This document shows, one piece after another, positions 46,154-57,300 of a DNA stretch of 64,000 nt. The notes beneath the pieces are model-generated. The model was not told the DNA's origin. It made no database searches and saw nothing but the letters and a program-made list of their open reading frames with translations. The translations under genes and the position numbers were made by a program. This DNA comes from Tritrichomonas musculus (Eukaryota; Parabasalia; Tritrichomonadida; Tritrichomonadidae): the NCBI GenBank assembly GCA_039105265.1, contig JAPFFF010000010.1, positions 868,001 to 932,000 on the forward strand. Direction: 5' to 3'. Within the stretch, counting starts at the first letter, position 1; each line of letters begins with the position of its first letter.

Positions 46154-46612
46154 ATGACAACACCAAAGGTTTATGATTACATCAATTCACTTATTGATAT
46201 GTTGGATGAATCAGAGAAGTTCAAACAATGTGATTTCTCAATTCTGTGTGATAGATATCCAATACCTTGTGGAAAGGCTGCATATAAAGCTAAAGTGTTG
46301 TACATATCATTGAAGAACAAAGAGAATGAATTCAAACGATTCTATCACGACAAGATAGTCGACCTCGGGCTCGAATATATAACACTTACATCAAATGTTA
46401 GAAGAAGGATATCAACAACGTCAATTGAGTTCTTCGTTGAAGGTTCAAGTGAAGAACAATCATTTAAAGAATATAAGTATTATAATTACAGTATCAGAAA
46501 GGCAACAGATAAGAAAACAAAGGAACTCATTGAACAAATGAGACAAAAATATAATATCAATACACCACAGCTGTTTGTTGGTGTTCAACAACAAATTGTA
46601 TTAGATGAATGA
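46154..46612 (+). CDS. Polinton B protein of unknown function (152 aa)
   Basis: A mixed alpha/beta protein with KVYDYINSLIDMLDESEKFK at the start and an RQKYNINTPQLFVGVQQQIV end. Two Cys near 30-41 (CDFSILCDRYPIPC). No family is recognised. Its last 12 bases overlap the end of the convergent ATPase gene. Confidence 0.55.
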   Translation: MTTPKVYDYINSLIDMLDESEKFKQCDFSILCDRYPIPCGKAAYKAKVLYISLKNKENEFKRFYHDKIVDLGLEYITLTSNVRRRISTTSIEFFVEGSSEEQSFKEYKYYNYSIRKATDKKTKELIEQMRQKYNINTPQLFVGVQQQIVLDE

Positions 46613-47545
46613 AAGGTTATTAGTTCGAACATTGATTAAAACGAATTGATGTGCTTTCATTGTTCTGTATCGATTCCATAGCTCTTCGAAATCTATTGGA
46701 AATGGAACTTGTTGATATATGTAGCCGAGTTTCTGTCGTGAATAACCACTAAAGATGAAGAATGATGTTGCATTATTTTTCCATTCTGTTGTTAAAGCTT
46801 TGAAGAACTGAATGTTAACGAATATGATTAGATTCTTGTGTCGAAGCTGACTAATGGTATTGATAAAATAGGATGATTTAATTAGTTTCGATTTCAAGAA
46901 GTCTTCACAAAGAATGATAGTATTTAGTGGTTTATTTGGTTGACCTAGTTTATTGATATGAAGAAACTCAAACATATCGTTTAACTTCTTTTCATTTTGC
47001 TTCGCAAAAGGGGACTCCGTCCCTTCGATTACTATTTTTGGTGTTGATGAATATTTGTTATACAATTCTTTATATAAATCAAGTTGTTTAAGATATTCTT
47101 CAGCATTGCTGTCAGCAACAGTTTTTATTGGTAGCTGTATCAATTCGCGTTGGCTTTCGAATGTTGCATCATTGATTGTTCCGTTTCGTGATACATAAAC
47201 AATTAAATGAAAGCCAGCGTTCTTCATTCGAGACATTTGAATAACATCTCGTAGCATTATATGACTCTTTCCTTTACCTTGCTGACCAACGAGTATGTTC
47301 AATGAATTGTAATATGAATAAATACCGTTTGCGATTGGTCTGATTGATTCATTCTTTATTTTTGATTCATTGCGTTGATATGCTTTATTCATCTCGTCAT
47401 CAATATTAAATGTTGTTTCATTAACTGTTGGCTTGAATGATTCATATTCAAATGCAAAACTCATTTGGTCATCATCATAATCAGAACCACTAGAGAATAA
47501 AATCTCTTTGTAATTAAACTGAGTGGGTTTCATGAAACCTTTCAT
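46601..47545 (-). CDS. DNA-packaging ATPase (FtsK/HerA-like)
   Basis: A protein of 314 residues. Walker A is GQQGKGKS (87-94) and the Walker B-like strand NTIILCEDFLK is at about 209-219. It is homologous to the ATPase of Polinton A: both have (I/V)YVS(R/K)xGxxxDxTFES, RELIxxPI, AEEYxxxLxxYKxLY and a final QVPFPIDFEELWNRYRTM-like part; the N-terminal 80 residues differ. Identity is moderate, which shows a distant split. It would drive genome packaging. It is the last of a minus-strand cluster of five small genes (48976-46601). A second ATG four codons in is an alternative start. Confidence 0.85.
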   Translation of the reverse strand: MKGFMKPTQFNYKEILFSSGSDYDDDQMSFAFEYESFKPTVNETTFNIDDEMNKAYQRNESKIKNESIRPIANGIYSYYNSLNILVGQQGKGKSHIMLRDVIQMSRMKNAGFHLIVYVSRNGTINDATFESQRELIQLPIKTVADSNAEEYLKQLDLYKELYNKYSSTPKIVIEGTESPFAKQNEKKLNDMFEFLHINKLGQPNKPLNTIILCEDFLKSKLIKSSYFINTISQLRHKNLIIFVNIQFFKALTTEWKNNATSFFIFSGYSRQKLGYIYQQVPFPIDFEELWNRYRTMKAHQFVLINVRTNNLSFI

Positions 47546-47569
47546 TTCTTTAGTTTTCGTTAAAGCTCT

Positions 47570-47701
47570 TCATGAATACATTTTTGTTCTTATCTCTTCA
47601 CTGAGTTCTGGTTCTTTGTCAGGCATCATTAAAGATACTTCAACAATCTTCACTAAAAATAAACCTGTTAATAATGAAACAACTAATATTTCATATATCA
47701 T
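47570..47701 (-). CDS. Small single-span membrane protein (43 aa)
   Basis: A short minus-strand frame between the ATPase and CxxC-protein genes, in the same direction: MIYEILVVSLLTGLFLVKIV is a clear hydrophobic helix, followed by a charged tail with PDKEPELSEEIRTKMYS. It starts 10 bases below the stop of the CxxC-protein gene. Small transmembrane proteins are usual in related viruses; the function here is unknown. Confidence 0.45.
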   Translation of the reverse strand: MIYEILVVSLLTGLFLVKIVEVSLMMPDKEPELSEEIRTKMYS

Positions 47702-47711
47702 TTATTAGTTT

Positions 47712-48287
47712 TTAAATACATGTTTTTAATGAAATGTTGTGTCTAATGAGTTCGGTATAAATGCTATTATATTTGTATTTCAAGTCATTTGATTCATTAT
47801 TTTTGTACACCAATATCCTATCAATTAAAAGATATTTGGAACGAGAAACGCAACCATTACACGCACAATCATCATTGACAATCAATTCAACTTTATCTGC
47901 TTGTGTTAGTAATTTGATGAGTTCCATTAATGTATTTGAATGACAAATCAATAAATCATTGACTTTTATTGGATTGGTTTCATAGATGGATAATAATATC
48001 TCAAGGAATTTGTTTTTGGTTTCAAGTTCTGTTATATCAGCTCCAATATCACTGATACCTCTTTCTAGGGAAACGTTGTTTGTTGGATGCTGTGATTGAT
48101 ATACTCCACTCATCTGAGGTATAGTAAAATTTGTGGCTTGAGATGATTGTGGTAATGGTTGAACTGATGGATATTCAACTGGTTGTGGTTGCTTTGGTTT
48201 GATGTTTATATTAATACTGGTTGATTGTTCCTGCTTAACTGATGCATCGTTCTCGCTACTTAATATACGAGCTTTTGATAATGCCAT
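47712..48287 (-). CDS. Conserved Polinton protein with CxxC motif (191 aa)
   Basis: A homologue of 22712-23404 in Polinton A: the same ARILSSENDASVKQEQSTSI opening, NFTIPQM middle, ERGISDIGADITELETKNKF region and a Cys-rich loop (DCACNGCVSR), ending in an RHNISLKT segment. The conserved Cys could bind zinc. It stands in a cluster with the ATPase, whereas in Polinton A the relative stands near the integrase. The function is unknown. Confidence 0.7.
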   Translation of the reverse strand: MALSKARILSSENDASVKQEQSTSININIKPKQPQPVEYPSVQPLPQSSQATNFTIPQMSGVYQSQHPTNNVSLERGISDIGADITELETKNKFLEILLSIYETNPIKVNDLLICHSNTLMELIKLLTQADKVELIVNDDCACNGCVSRSKYLLIDRILVYKNNESNDLKYKYNSIYTELIRHNISLKTCI

Positions 48288-48341
48288 GAATGTTTGAATA
48301 AAAATAAAACAACATTAATGATGAGTCATTCAATGATTCAT

Positions 48342-48587
48342 TTACAAAGTCATTTGTTCAGCTGATTTGATACGTTCATCAATAGCTCTTAATTGTATTT
48401 TAATCGATTCAATATCATTAAATAGTTGTTTATATATCGACAATATGTGAATCATCTTATCAAACTTTCCGTTTAATGCATCATCTTCAGAATTCATACA
48501 TTCATTGAATATCTTGTCTTTAACTATTCGAAACTGAGCGTGTAAAGCTGATGTATCACAACTCAAACCTTTAATTGCACTATTCAT
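48342..48587 (-). CDS. Small helical protein (81 aa)
   Basis: An all-helical pattern with IYKQLFNDIESIKIQLRAID and a C-terminal RIKSAEQMTL. No family is recognised. It lies about 54 bp upstream of the CxxC-protein gene and 38 bp after the next minus-strand gene, so all may be one transcription group. Confidence 0.5.
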   Translation of the reverse strand: MNSAIKGLSCDTSALHAQFRIVKDKIFNECMNSEDDALNGKFDKMIHILSIYKQLFNDIESIKIQLRAIDERIKSAEQMTL

Positions 48588-48625
48588 TTTAAACCAAAAA
48601 TAAACAAATTAATTAAATGATATTT

Positions 48626-48976
48626 TTATTCTTTGTTGTTCTTAAATGCCAATAATCTATTAATCATATATGATGATACATTTAACTTCAATTTTTCCTT
48701 CAATAAGTTTTGTGTATATGAACACCTTTTATGTCCTGGCAACTTATTTATATCATTCATTACTTTATCATCCAAAAATTGTATAACTTTTTCACGTTCA
48801 TCCTTGTTCAAGAACTTTGATGAATTGAATATTGAACGCGTTCTTTTATGGTTTGCTTCTGTATTTGCTTCTTCATTTGTTTCTTCTTCTTCACTTACTT
48901 CTTGTTTTGATTCTAATATCAAAAGTAATTTATGTATTTCTTCAATGTGTTTTATTATTTCTCTTAACTCAGACAT
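48626..48976 (-). CDS. Small acidic/basic protein (116 aa)
   Basis: The N-terminus is a helix with leucines (IIKHIEEIHKLLLILESK), then an acidic stretch (EEEETNEEANTEAN), then a basic part (HKRTRSIFNSSKFLNKDERE) ending in an LLKEKLKLNVSSYMINRLL helix. It could be DNA-binding. It is divergent from the polymerase gene with about 90 bp between ATGs. In position it is comparable to the basic protein at 23445-23747 of Polinton A, but no clear homology was seen. Confidence 0.5.
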   Translation of the reverse strand: MSELREIIKHIEEIHKLLLILESKQEVSEEEETNEEANTEANHKRTRSIFNSSKFLNKDEREKVIQFLDDKVMNDINKLPGHKRCSYTQNLLKEKLKLNVSSYMINRLLAFKNNKE

Positions 48977-49068
48977 TTCAATGAAATAAAAAACTCGAAA
49001 TATTTTTTATTTTTTGATTTAACATTTTTTCAAATTTCAAATAATTTGATTTTTTAATAATATCATAA

Positions 49069-52000
49069 ATGAGTTCTCGTTATTACTATAGAAAAGATAC
49101 CAAATCATTTGTTATTGAACAAATCAGGTATATCAATAATGAACTTCAATTAAAACCTCGCTTATCAACATCTAAACCTTCTGACTATGATGTTAAACAT
49201 TTCAAGTCAATCTTAGAAAACTATCTAACTTCATTCGGTTTTAGAGAACATGAAGGCAATGGAATCAATGATACAACAATATTAGCTTTCGTCAATAGAA
49301 TGAAGAAAGAAGCAGAAGAACAAGAAGAAGAGGAGGAAGAGGAACAATTTGAAGAAGAAGAACAAAATGATGAACAAAAACTAAAACAAAAACAAATCGA
49401 GAACAACATTAAAATAGCTCATGATGCACTCAACAAAGCCCTTCAATTAATTAAATCTGAAAATATATTATTGAGACCATTACCGCCAAAGACAAACAAA
49501 CAACCTCAACGATATGAAGACATTCGATTCAACAATGAAAATGCTGAATTAATTGAATACCTCAAAAAGTTTGGCTATAAAGGTGTTCATTCAAAACATG
49601 ACTCATATTTCATAATCAATGAACCTGAGAACTTTGATGAAGCAGTTGAAGCATGCAGTCATTTCATTGACCAATTCCCAAATGATAATGAAAAGGTTGA
49701 ACGATTAGATGAAGACAGTAAAGAACCGATAAAAATATATTACAAGAACGGAGTTTCATCAATTGAAGACATCAATGAATATTTGACTGAAACAGTATTT
49801 AAACAAGAAGTGAAACCGTTCAAAATATATTTTCAATTGACTGGTATATTTGAGATACCACCAAAGAATGAAAACGAAAGATATACATATGAAGCAAGTG
49901 AAATCAAATGGAAGAATTATAAATCATCAGTACCGATAATCGTTAGAGAGAATAAAGATATTGATAAAGTTAAACTGTATATTGAATCAAAGATTCATGA
50001 ATATGAAACCACTGCTTCAAACATCAAATTGTGTATCGTTTGGTCTGTTTCATTTACAATCTCTCGTGTCGTTAAGATAACAGGTAAGATTGATGGATTA
50101 CCAGAAGAGTTCATTAAAAATAAATATATCATTATGGATAACGTTGATGATTGTTTATGTTGGTATCGTTTCCTTGCTTGCTGTTTGAATAAGCAACTTA
50201 TTGAAACACGAACATTTAAAATCTCCAACAGAACAGCAGCAGCAAAGAAAATATTATGTGAAGAACACGGAATAACTTATTCAACAAAACCTTCAAAAGC
50301 AGCAAATCAATTCATCAACACATTCAAAGGAATCACGATTGAAGAAATGAAAGAATCAGCCAAGAATCATAACATCAATGTCAACATCTATGAATATGAC
50401 AAAGAGAAACATATTTATGATATTCAAGACCAATGGCACAACACTGATGAATCAAACAAAACATTTTCAGCTCTGTTGTATTCAAAAGATAAGATACTTC
50501 ATATCATGTACATCATTGATGCTGAAGCATTAACAAACATTCATATATGTCCTCATTGTGGTTCATACATTCACAAAGGAAATAACAATATTGACAGATT
50601 CAACAGACATGTAGATAAATGTGATGGCAAATTCAAAAAGGATTTCATACCTTCACGAGAAGCTTTGCCATATTGTCCACACATTTTAAACAATCCTGTT
50701 TATTTGTATTGTCTTTCATATGAACTTGAATGGAAGCCAACAATTCATTATATCACTTATGATTTTGAAACAATGGAGCAAAAGATTGAAAAGAAAGTTA
50801 GTGATAAATCAGTTATCAATTCTCGATTGATTCCTTTGAGTGTTTCATCATGTGTGAAACTTGATAAAGGTTTGATAACAAAGAACTTTGATATAAGAAC
50901 AAATGAATTCATTGCCAAATGGATTGACTGGTTATTTGTTGTTGGCTGTGATGTGTATGTTGATAAATTGAATCATTTGAAGAGCTTTATTAAAGATAAA
51001 TCAGAAGATGAACTCAATAAAATAGATACATCATTGAAAACAATAACAGTATTCGGTTTTAACTCATCACGATTTGATTCAAACTTATTCAAAGAGCAAT
51101 TGATTAAAAATCATTGGTCTATCGATAGTGGAATGATTGGAACTGCTACATCACTGAAACAATTCATATTGAAATCATCAAAGTATCCCATTCGATTACG
51201 ATTCATTGACGCACAGGCATTTGTTGCTGGTGGTACGCTCAGACAGTTTGGAATCGATTTTGGCGGTATATCTAACAGTTCGAAAGGTGTATTTCCTTAT
51301 GAAGCAATCAACAGCGAGAATTATAATGAAGTGTTATCAAAGAATGAACCATTCAAATATGAAGACTTTTACAGTTATCTCAATCAAAAGAATCCATTAA
51401 CAAAAGCTGATTATGAAGAGTATTTGATTGATTCAAAGAGGTTTGCAACACGTTGGGATTACTTGTTATCATACAATGACAATGATGTTGAAATGATGAT
51501 TAATCCTATTGACAACCTTATTCAAATGAATGCTGAATATAAAGTTGATTTGATTAGCAATCTTTCGTTATCAAAGAATGCTTCATGTATCAAATATGCT
51601 CTTGCTTACAAAGATTTCAACCCGAAGAACGACTATGAAATCATCAACAAATCAAATACATTCAAACCAACAATGAAATGGTGGTTAAATAAATGTGATA
51701 ATTATCGAAAGCAAGACATGAAACATAATTTTTGCTCGCAAAAAGGCGATTCATCGCTTCAATCAAATCAAAATCAACGTGATATATCAAAATGTGTTAG
51801 TGAAAAAGATTTTGATGCATTCATGAAATTGTATGAATCAAATGAAACAGGTAAATGTCATTTATGTGGTGAACACTTTACTTACAACAACAAACCGACA
51901 CTTGACAGAATAGATAACAACAAAGGACATCAGATTGATAACTGTTTACTTGCTTGTGCAGAATGTAATCGTTTGAGACAACGTGATGATGACAAGATAA

Positions 52001-53631
52001 CAAGAACCAAAATACAATTGAAGAAATTCTGCAAGCTCCATCACCTGCCAACACTCATAACTGATGAAAAAGAATACTACAATTTGAGAGAGAACATAAC
52101 GGGAGGATTATCAAATGTACTTCATCGAGTGAACATTAGAGGTCAAACATTAATCAATAAACTCAAATATGATGCCGTTAATGACAGAATCATTAGCTAT
52201 GACACTTCAAACATAGTTTCACACGTTGCTGGTATTGATTTCAATTCATTGTATCCCTCATCATTCAGTTCAGTAAAACATTCATTCAATCCTTATCACG
52301 GAGGAATCATGTACATGCCTGGTTCATTTATAAAACGATTTGATGTTTATGATGAACAAGGAAACAAGAATGAAAAGGTGTTCAATGCTGCAATGAATAT
52401 CATTCAATCAAAGAAGCGATTTGATGCAAACCCTGAGTTTATATTCAAAGCTGAAGTCAAATTAAGATGTCCAAAGAATAAAATCAATGATTTGATTAAC
52501 TTTCCCCCTGTGTTTAGAAACATCAATATAATGAATGATGAGCAAACGATTGGAAGTTATATGTACAAATACATGAAAGACAATAAACTGAATTCAGCAG
52601 ATAAAGAAACAAGAAAGCTGACAATGTTGCTTGATACATGCGGAACATTTATGACGTTCTCGAATTACCTTTTATGGTTTTTAATCGACCACGGACTTAT
52701 TGTTGATGACATTAAGAGCTTAAGTTTATATGAAGCTCATGACGGATTCAATCAATTTGTTTGTGAGTTTATGAAGAAGCGTCAAGATATATTGTCAGGA
52801 AAGGCACACGGGAACGAAAAGTTTTACAAGATTAGTATGAACGGATCTTACGGATATGACGGTATGAATTCAGAGAACTTCAACAAAGTCAGAATTGTTG
52901 ATAAAAATAAAGCCTTTCAATTGATTGCATCCGATACTTATCGCAATGGATGTAAATTGTCAAATGATTGTTATTTGATACAATCACAACCTCATTCATT
53001 CAAATGCACTACATGTCTTCAGGAATCATTTTGGACATTAGACAATGCGAAATATTGGTATTTGACTTTCCTTTATGACTTTCTTTACAAATGCATTGAC
53101 ATGAATAAAATTCATTTCAACTCGGTCGATACAGACAGCCTTTACATGTCTATAGCTGGTGATATGAATAAACCGATTGACCAGTTGTTTGATTACGTCA
53201 TCAAAGACAAATCATTTTATGATAAACACATTTATAGCTTTATGCCAAACCCTGCAATCAATGATGTATATGATGAGAAAAAGATACTCGGATGCTGTGT
53301 AGAAAAGTTTGGAGCAAATCAAGTTGCTTTGTGTGCTAAATGTTATACGATTTGGTCAGATGACAAAACAATTTCATTAAAGCTCAAAGGTATATCATTG
53401 AAGAAGAACAACATCAAATCAAGTGATTACAAAAATGTCATTGAAAAGCAATCAGTAATGAAAGGCAAAAATATAAACCTTCAAATGAATTCACAACTGA
53501 TGAGTAAAATAACTGTAATCAAAAATGCTTTAACAGCAGCACATTCAAAAATGTTGGTATTATCAAATCATTGTTGTTGTCCTTATGTCAATGGTTTCAC
53601 TGCAAAGGATTATTTCATTGAGAATCATTAA
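49069..53631 (+). CDS. B-family DNA polymerase with zinc finger and embedded HNH domain
   Basis: A protein of 1520 residues. In order: an acidic N-terminus (EEEEE run, 80-100); an LLRPLPPKTNKQPQRYEDI piece shared with Polinton A's polymerase (LLKPLPPKLNKEPKRY); an OTU-like segment (about 359, DNVDDCLCWYRFLACCLN); a CPHCGSYIH...RHVDKCDGK zinc finger (about 493-519); exonuclease motif I (YDFETMEQKI, about 564); an HNH unit (CHLCGEHF at 930, TLDRIDNNKGH, CAECNRLRQ to about 972) between exonuclease and polymerase parts; motif A (GIDFNSLYPSSF, about 1054), motif B (ISMNGSYGYDG, about 1255) and motif C (NSVDTDSLYMS, about 1350). Replicates the element, probably protein-primed. No primase-like C-terminus is seen. 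Confidence 0.9.
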   Translation: MSSRYYYRKDTKSFVIEQIRYINNELQLKPRLSTSKPSDYDVKHFKSILENYLTSFGFREHEGNGINDTTILAFVNRMKKEAEEQEEEEEEEQFEEEEQNDEQKLKQKQIENNIKIAHDALNKALQLIKSENILLRPLPPKTNKQPQRYEDIRFNNENAELIEYLKKFGYKGVHSKHDSYFIINEPENFDEAVEACSHFIDQFPNDNEKVERLDEDSKEPIKIYYKNGVSSIEDINEYLTETVFKQEVKPFKIYFQLTGIFEIPPKNENERYTYEASEIKWKNYKSSVPIIVRENKDIDKVKLYIESKIHEYETTASNIKLCIVWSVSFTISRVVKITGKIDGLPEEFIKNKYIIMDNVDDCLCWYRFLACCLNKQLIETRTFKISNRTAAAKKILCEEHGITYSTKPSKAANQFINTFKGITIEEMKESAKNHNINVNIYEYDKEKHIYDIQDQWHNTDESNKTFSALLYSKDKILHIMYIIDAEALTNIHICPHCGSYIHKGNNNIDRFNRHVDKCDGKFKKDFIPSREALPYCPHILNNPVYLYCLSYELEWKPTIHYITYDFETMEQKIEKKVSDKSVINSRLIPLSVSSCVKLDKGLITKNFDIRTNEFIAKWIDWLFVVGCDVYVDKLNHLKSFIKDKSEDELNKIDTSLKTITVFGFNSSRFDSNLFKEQLIKNHWSIDSGMIGTATSLKQFILKSSKYPIRLRFIDAQAFVAGGTLRQFGIDFGGISNSSKGVFPYEAINSENYNEVLSKNEPFKYEDFYSYLNQKNPLTKADYEEYLIDSKRFATRWDYLLSYNDNDVEMMINPIDNLIQMNAEYKVDLISNLSLSKNASCIKYALAYKDFNPKNDYEIINKSNTFKPTMKWWLNKCDNYRKQDMKHNFCSQKGDSSLQSNQNQRDISKCVSEKDFDAFMKLYESNETGKCHLCGEHFTYNNKPTLDRIDNNKGHQIDNCLLACAECNRLRQRDDDKITRTKIQLKKFCKLHHLPTLITDEKEYYNLRENITGGLSNVLHRVNIRGQTLINKLKYDAVNDRIISYDTSNIVSHVAGIDFNSLYPSSFSSVKHSFNPYHGGIMYMPGSFIKRFDVYDEQGNKNEKVFNAAMNIIQSKKRFDANPEFIFKAEVKLRCPKNKINDLINFPPVFRNINIMNDEQTIGSYMYKYMKDNKLNSADKETRKLTMLLDTCGTFMTFSNYLLWFLIDHGLIVDDIKSLSLYEAHDGFNQFVCEFMKKRQDILSGKAHGNEKFYKISMNGSYGYDGMNSENFNKVRIVDKNKAFQLIASDTYRNGCKLSNDCYLIQSQPHSFKCTTCLQESFWTLDNAKYWYLTFLYDFLYKCIDMNKIHFNSVDTDSLYMSIAGDMNKPIDQLFDYVIKDKSFYDKHIYSFMPNPAINDVYDEKKILGCCVEKFGANQVALCAKCYTIWSDDKTISLKLKGISLKKNNIKSSDYKNVIEKQSVMKGKNINLQMNSQLMSKITVIKNALTAAHSKMLVLSNHCCCPYVNGFTAKDYFIENH

Positions 53632-53686
53632 ACAATTAATTTAATGATTTTATTTTAAAAAATCAATTTTTTTATTTTTGTTATAA

Positions 53687-54325
53687 ATGAGTCAACCAAC
53701 TGAACAAACACAAATTGAAAATGCTGAAGCTGAATTTGAACCTTTGAAAGGTTTTGAAAGTGATTATGAAATTCAAACAACTTTCCCTTATAACATCAAG
53801 AATAAGAAAACAGGAAAAATAATAGCTGAAGGTGAATACAGACAAAATGTTTATCCGTGTGTAAACCTAAATAACAAAATATATTATAAACATATTCTTG
53901 TAGCAAAGCAATTTATTGAAAACCCTAATAATCTACCACAAGTCGACCATAAGAATAGAATCAAAACTGATTATCATCTTGATAATTTACGATTTGTATC
54001 AAGTTCAGAGAATAATAAAAATAAATCAAATTATAAAGGTATTCAATATGAATTCATTGATGACATACCTGATGATGCAATTGTTATTGATTTCTATGAA
54101 ACAAAGACAGAAAGGAAAGAATTTGAAGAAAACACGTATTATTATTACCATGATGATACTAATAATGAAGACATTTTTTATGCAAAGATTACTGATAATA
54201 TTTATAAAATTCTTCATATCAATACAAATAAATCAGGCAATGAATTTATTTCAATGAACGATATAAATAATCAAAAAGTTAGCGTATATATTAATAGATT
54301 CAAACATCAACATGATTTGATTTGA
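53687..54325 (+). CDS. NUMOD4/HNH-type endonuclease
   Basis: A protein of 212 residues. NUMOD4-like LKGFESDYEIQTTFPYNIKN at about 20-40, then the HNH_3-type core with KHILVAKQFIENPNNLPQVD, HKNRIKTDYHLDNLR at about 66-105, and an acidic C-terminal part ending in a VSVYINRFKHQHDL segment that matches VSIAKFKRLYDL of the Polinton A homologue (9609-10184). It follows the polymerase gene by 55 bp on the same strand. In Polinton A the homologue sits beside the capsid gene, so the gene has changed place. Confidence 0.8.
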   Translation: MSQPTEQTQIENAEAEFEPLKGFESDYEIQTTFPYNIKNKKTGKIIAEGEYRQNVYPCVNLNNKIYYKHILVAKQFIENPNNLPQVDHKNRIKTDYHLDNLRFVSSSENNKNKSNYKGIQYEFIDDIPDDAIVIDFYETKTERKEFEENTYYYYHDDTNNEDIFYAKITDNIYKILHINTNKSGNEFISMNDINNQKVSVYINRFKHQHDLI

Positions 54326-54331
54326 TTTGAT

Positions 54332-57300
54332 TTACTCTTTGAATACAGCTAATGTTCTTTCATCAATGATACTTGTAATGATTCCAACAGTCATACGTTT
54401 TATTTTTGATGTTATTGCTGTCTCTCCTGAAAGAACTTTCAGCTTATTGTCTTCATTATCGATAAACACCTCATCACCGATTGAATAACATGATGAATCA
54501 TTAACGCGAACCATATAATCACCATGTGAACTAAATGTGATACATTTATTTTTGTCATCGATTCTCACACATATACCGACATACTCCTTCCATGTTCCTG
54601 ATGTCTTGACACTACAAATACAATCAGTTGTATCATCTGCTGTTGATGGTTTCCATTCATCACCAACATGTTTGTAAACCTTACCTGTCATATACACTGG
54701 AGAACCAACAACGAAATCACTAACAGAGTTCATTGATGATTCAATCGGCGAGTAATGTGTGATTGTTGTGTTTGATTGTGCACCGTAAATAGCAGCCTTA
54801 TATTTTGCTAAATAACCTCGGGACATGATGCATCTTGAATATATTTGTTTAGCATCTAATAATTCCTGAGTAGTTGTCCAAGAATATCCGCCTATCGGGA
54901 AATTATATGTCAGGGGTCTTCCTGATGTTATATCAACAGTGTCTTCATAATAGAATGGGAATTTGAAATTGTCGAAATACACAGTTCTTTGATGTAATAC
55001 AAGAACAATGTTATGAGGATTTCCAGTTGTATCATAGAATAATATTCTTATTTCCAAACATAGCGCATAATCACCTACTATATATTCCAGTTTAATTACC
55101 TTATCTTCAAGTTTTAGATAATGAATTGATATTTCACCGCCCTCTGTAATCGGTCCGCAATCAATAGCACATTTTTTTATTAGTTGTTCTTCTGTTATGA
55201 CGTTTGACTTCAGTGCAAAGTTATCATTCACATATTTCACCGAAGTAATCATATTATCGTTCACAGGTCGGATGCTGATTAATGTGATAGACGCATCATA
55301 TATATTGGTTAGTGTATCATCCGCAGCTCTCAATGAAACGATATGGGTATTATAATTAATATTTATTAATTCATTGCTTGTTGATTTGTAAATCATATTC
55401 AAACTTTTATATAAACTGTATTCGTATTCAACTTCTTCATATGATGCATCATCAGCATTTCGTTTGAATTTGACGATAATATTTTTGGTTGTGAATACTC
55501 TTCTTATATCATCATCAGGAACTACACAACCACTTTCATTCTGTGTACATTGAATTGTGATTTGTTCTGGATTTTCATCAACAACATTTGCAGTTTTAAT
55601 AAATGGTGATTCGATTTGTGCTTTAATGACGTTGATTAACCATTGAGTATTGCCACTTGAATTACACAACATAAATTCGCCACGGTCATACCATACAATA
55701 GATAATCCATTATCTAACATCATTCTATACCCTCTCATATATTTTTCATAAGGCTTGAATATCAAATCAAAATGTTGAATATTGTTAATGTAATCCTTGT
55801 TAGAACCCCAATTAACATCAAATATCACATGTATATCGGTTTCTGGTAAGTATGGTTTTACAAATATATAATCACGAACGGGATTCGGATATTCAATATT
55901 CAATTCAGTTCCGTATAATGCAGTACTCAATGCAGATTCATTAACCAAATCAGTTGGAATTGTTGGTATATCTGTTTTCAATGCATACTTATCTAATTCA
56001 TAAGCCAATTCATCTTCATCAACAAACTTCTCATCAGCTTGTGCACTAGAATAATATGGTGTCAAGTCAACAGGTTCTGGTATATCCGTCTTCAAAGCAT
56101 AATTGTTTGACACATATCTAGCTGAATAAGCGTTTCTGTCTGTTGGTTCGATAGTTTTGGTAATTGAACACGATAAAACTTCTGGTGTATCGCCAGTTCC
56201 TGGATTGATTAATTCATGGCTGTCATACAAAAACCAAATACTTGAATCACTTCCTTCGATACGCATTATCTGAGAGGGTTGTTCGTCATCATCGTCATTG
56301 TACGAATAGTCTACATGAACATAATGACCCGTATAAAAACTGTTTGATGAAACAATATCCAACCCGTATTGCTCAATCAGTTCATGATATGTGTTGTAAT
56401 CCAAATCAGGAATTGTATTATTGACGATTTCGAATTGAATTGTTGTTTGACCCTCAATAATTTCTGGGATTTCACTCTTCATTGCATATTTTCCTTCTGC
56501 AACTGTTTTCGTTTCATACTTATCTAATTCATAAGCCAATTCATCCTCATCGACGAACTTCTCATCAGCTTGTGCACTAGTATAATACGGTGTCAAATCA
56601 ACAGGTTCAGGTATATCACTCTTCAATGCTAATTCATCATTTGTTTCTGCTAATGTTATTGTTATTGGAAGGTATTGATATCTATCATAAATTGCTCCAG
56701 TAAATTCATCCCACACTAATTCAAAATACTCCCCTTCACTTTCAAATCCTTCAGCTTCATGTTGTTTAACGTTATATTCATCATCAGCATATAATTCATT
56801 TGTCTTAAATCTGATATCAAAATGGAATATATTACCACTATTGTCTAATTTATAACCAACCAAATGTGTTCCTTCTTTGAACGGTAAAACGTGAGATGTA
56901 TCCATTCCGTTTTCTTCATATTCTTCTGGTACTGGACCTATATTAGGAAACATATATGTCTTGATTTCAATTGTGTATTCAGTTGATACAGTCAAATTAT
57001 CTCTCGTGATGTAATTCTTCAAATCATCTTTTGGAACATATCGTTCGGCACAATCATCCAAAGCCGATTGAAAACCTTCATTAACTGCTATACTTGTTAA
57101 ACACATTGATGCTTGAGCTGATAATGGTTTATCATCTTCAGCCATCAATTTCTGAAACATTTCGTCGGGTAATAGTTCTTTTATGTTCAATTGCAACTCA
57201 CTATTTTTGAGTACTTCTGGTATATCCGTCTTCAATGCATAATTCGTTATATCAATTGGTTCAGGTATATCAGTTGATAAAGCATAATTGTTGATAACAT

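Noticed and set aside
54026-54257. Frames in other phases of the HNH endonuclease gene
   Set aside because: Low-complexity shadows of a gene with conserved domain.
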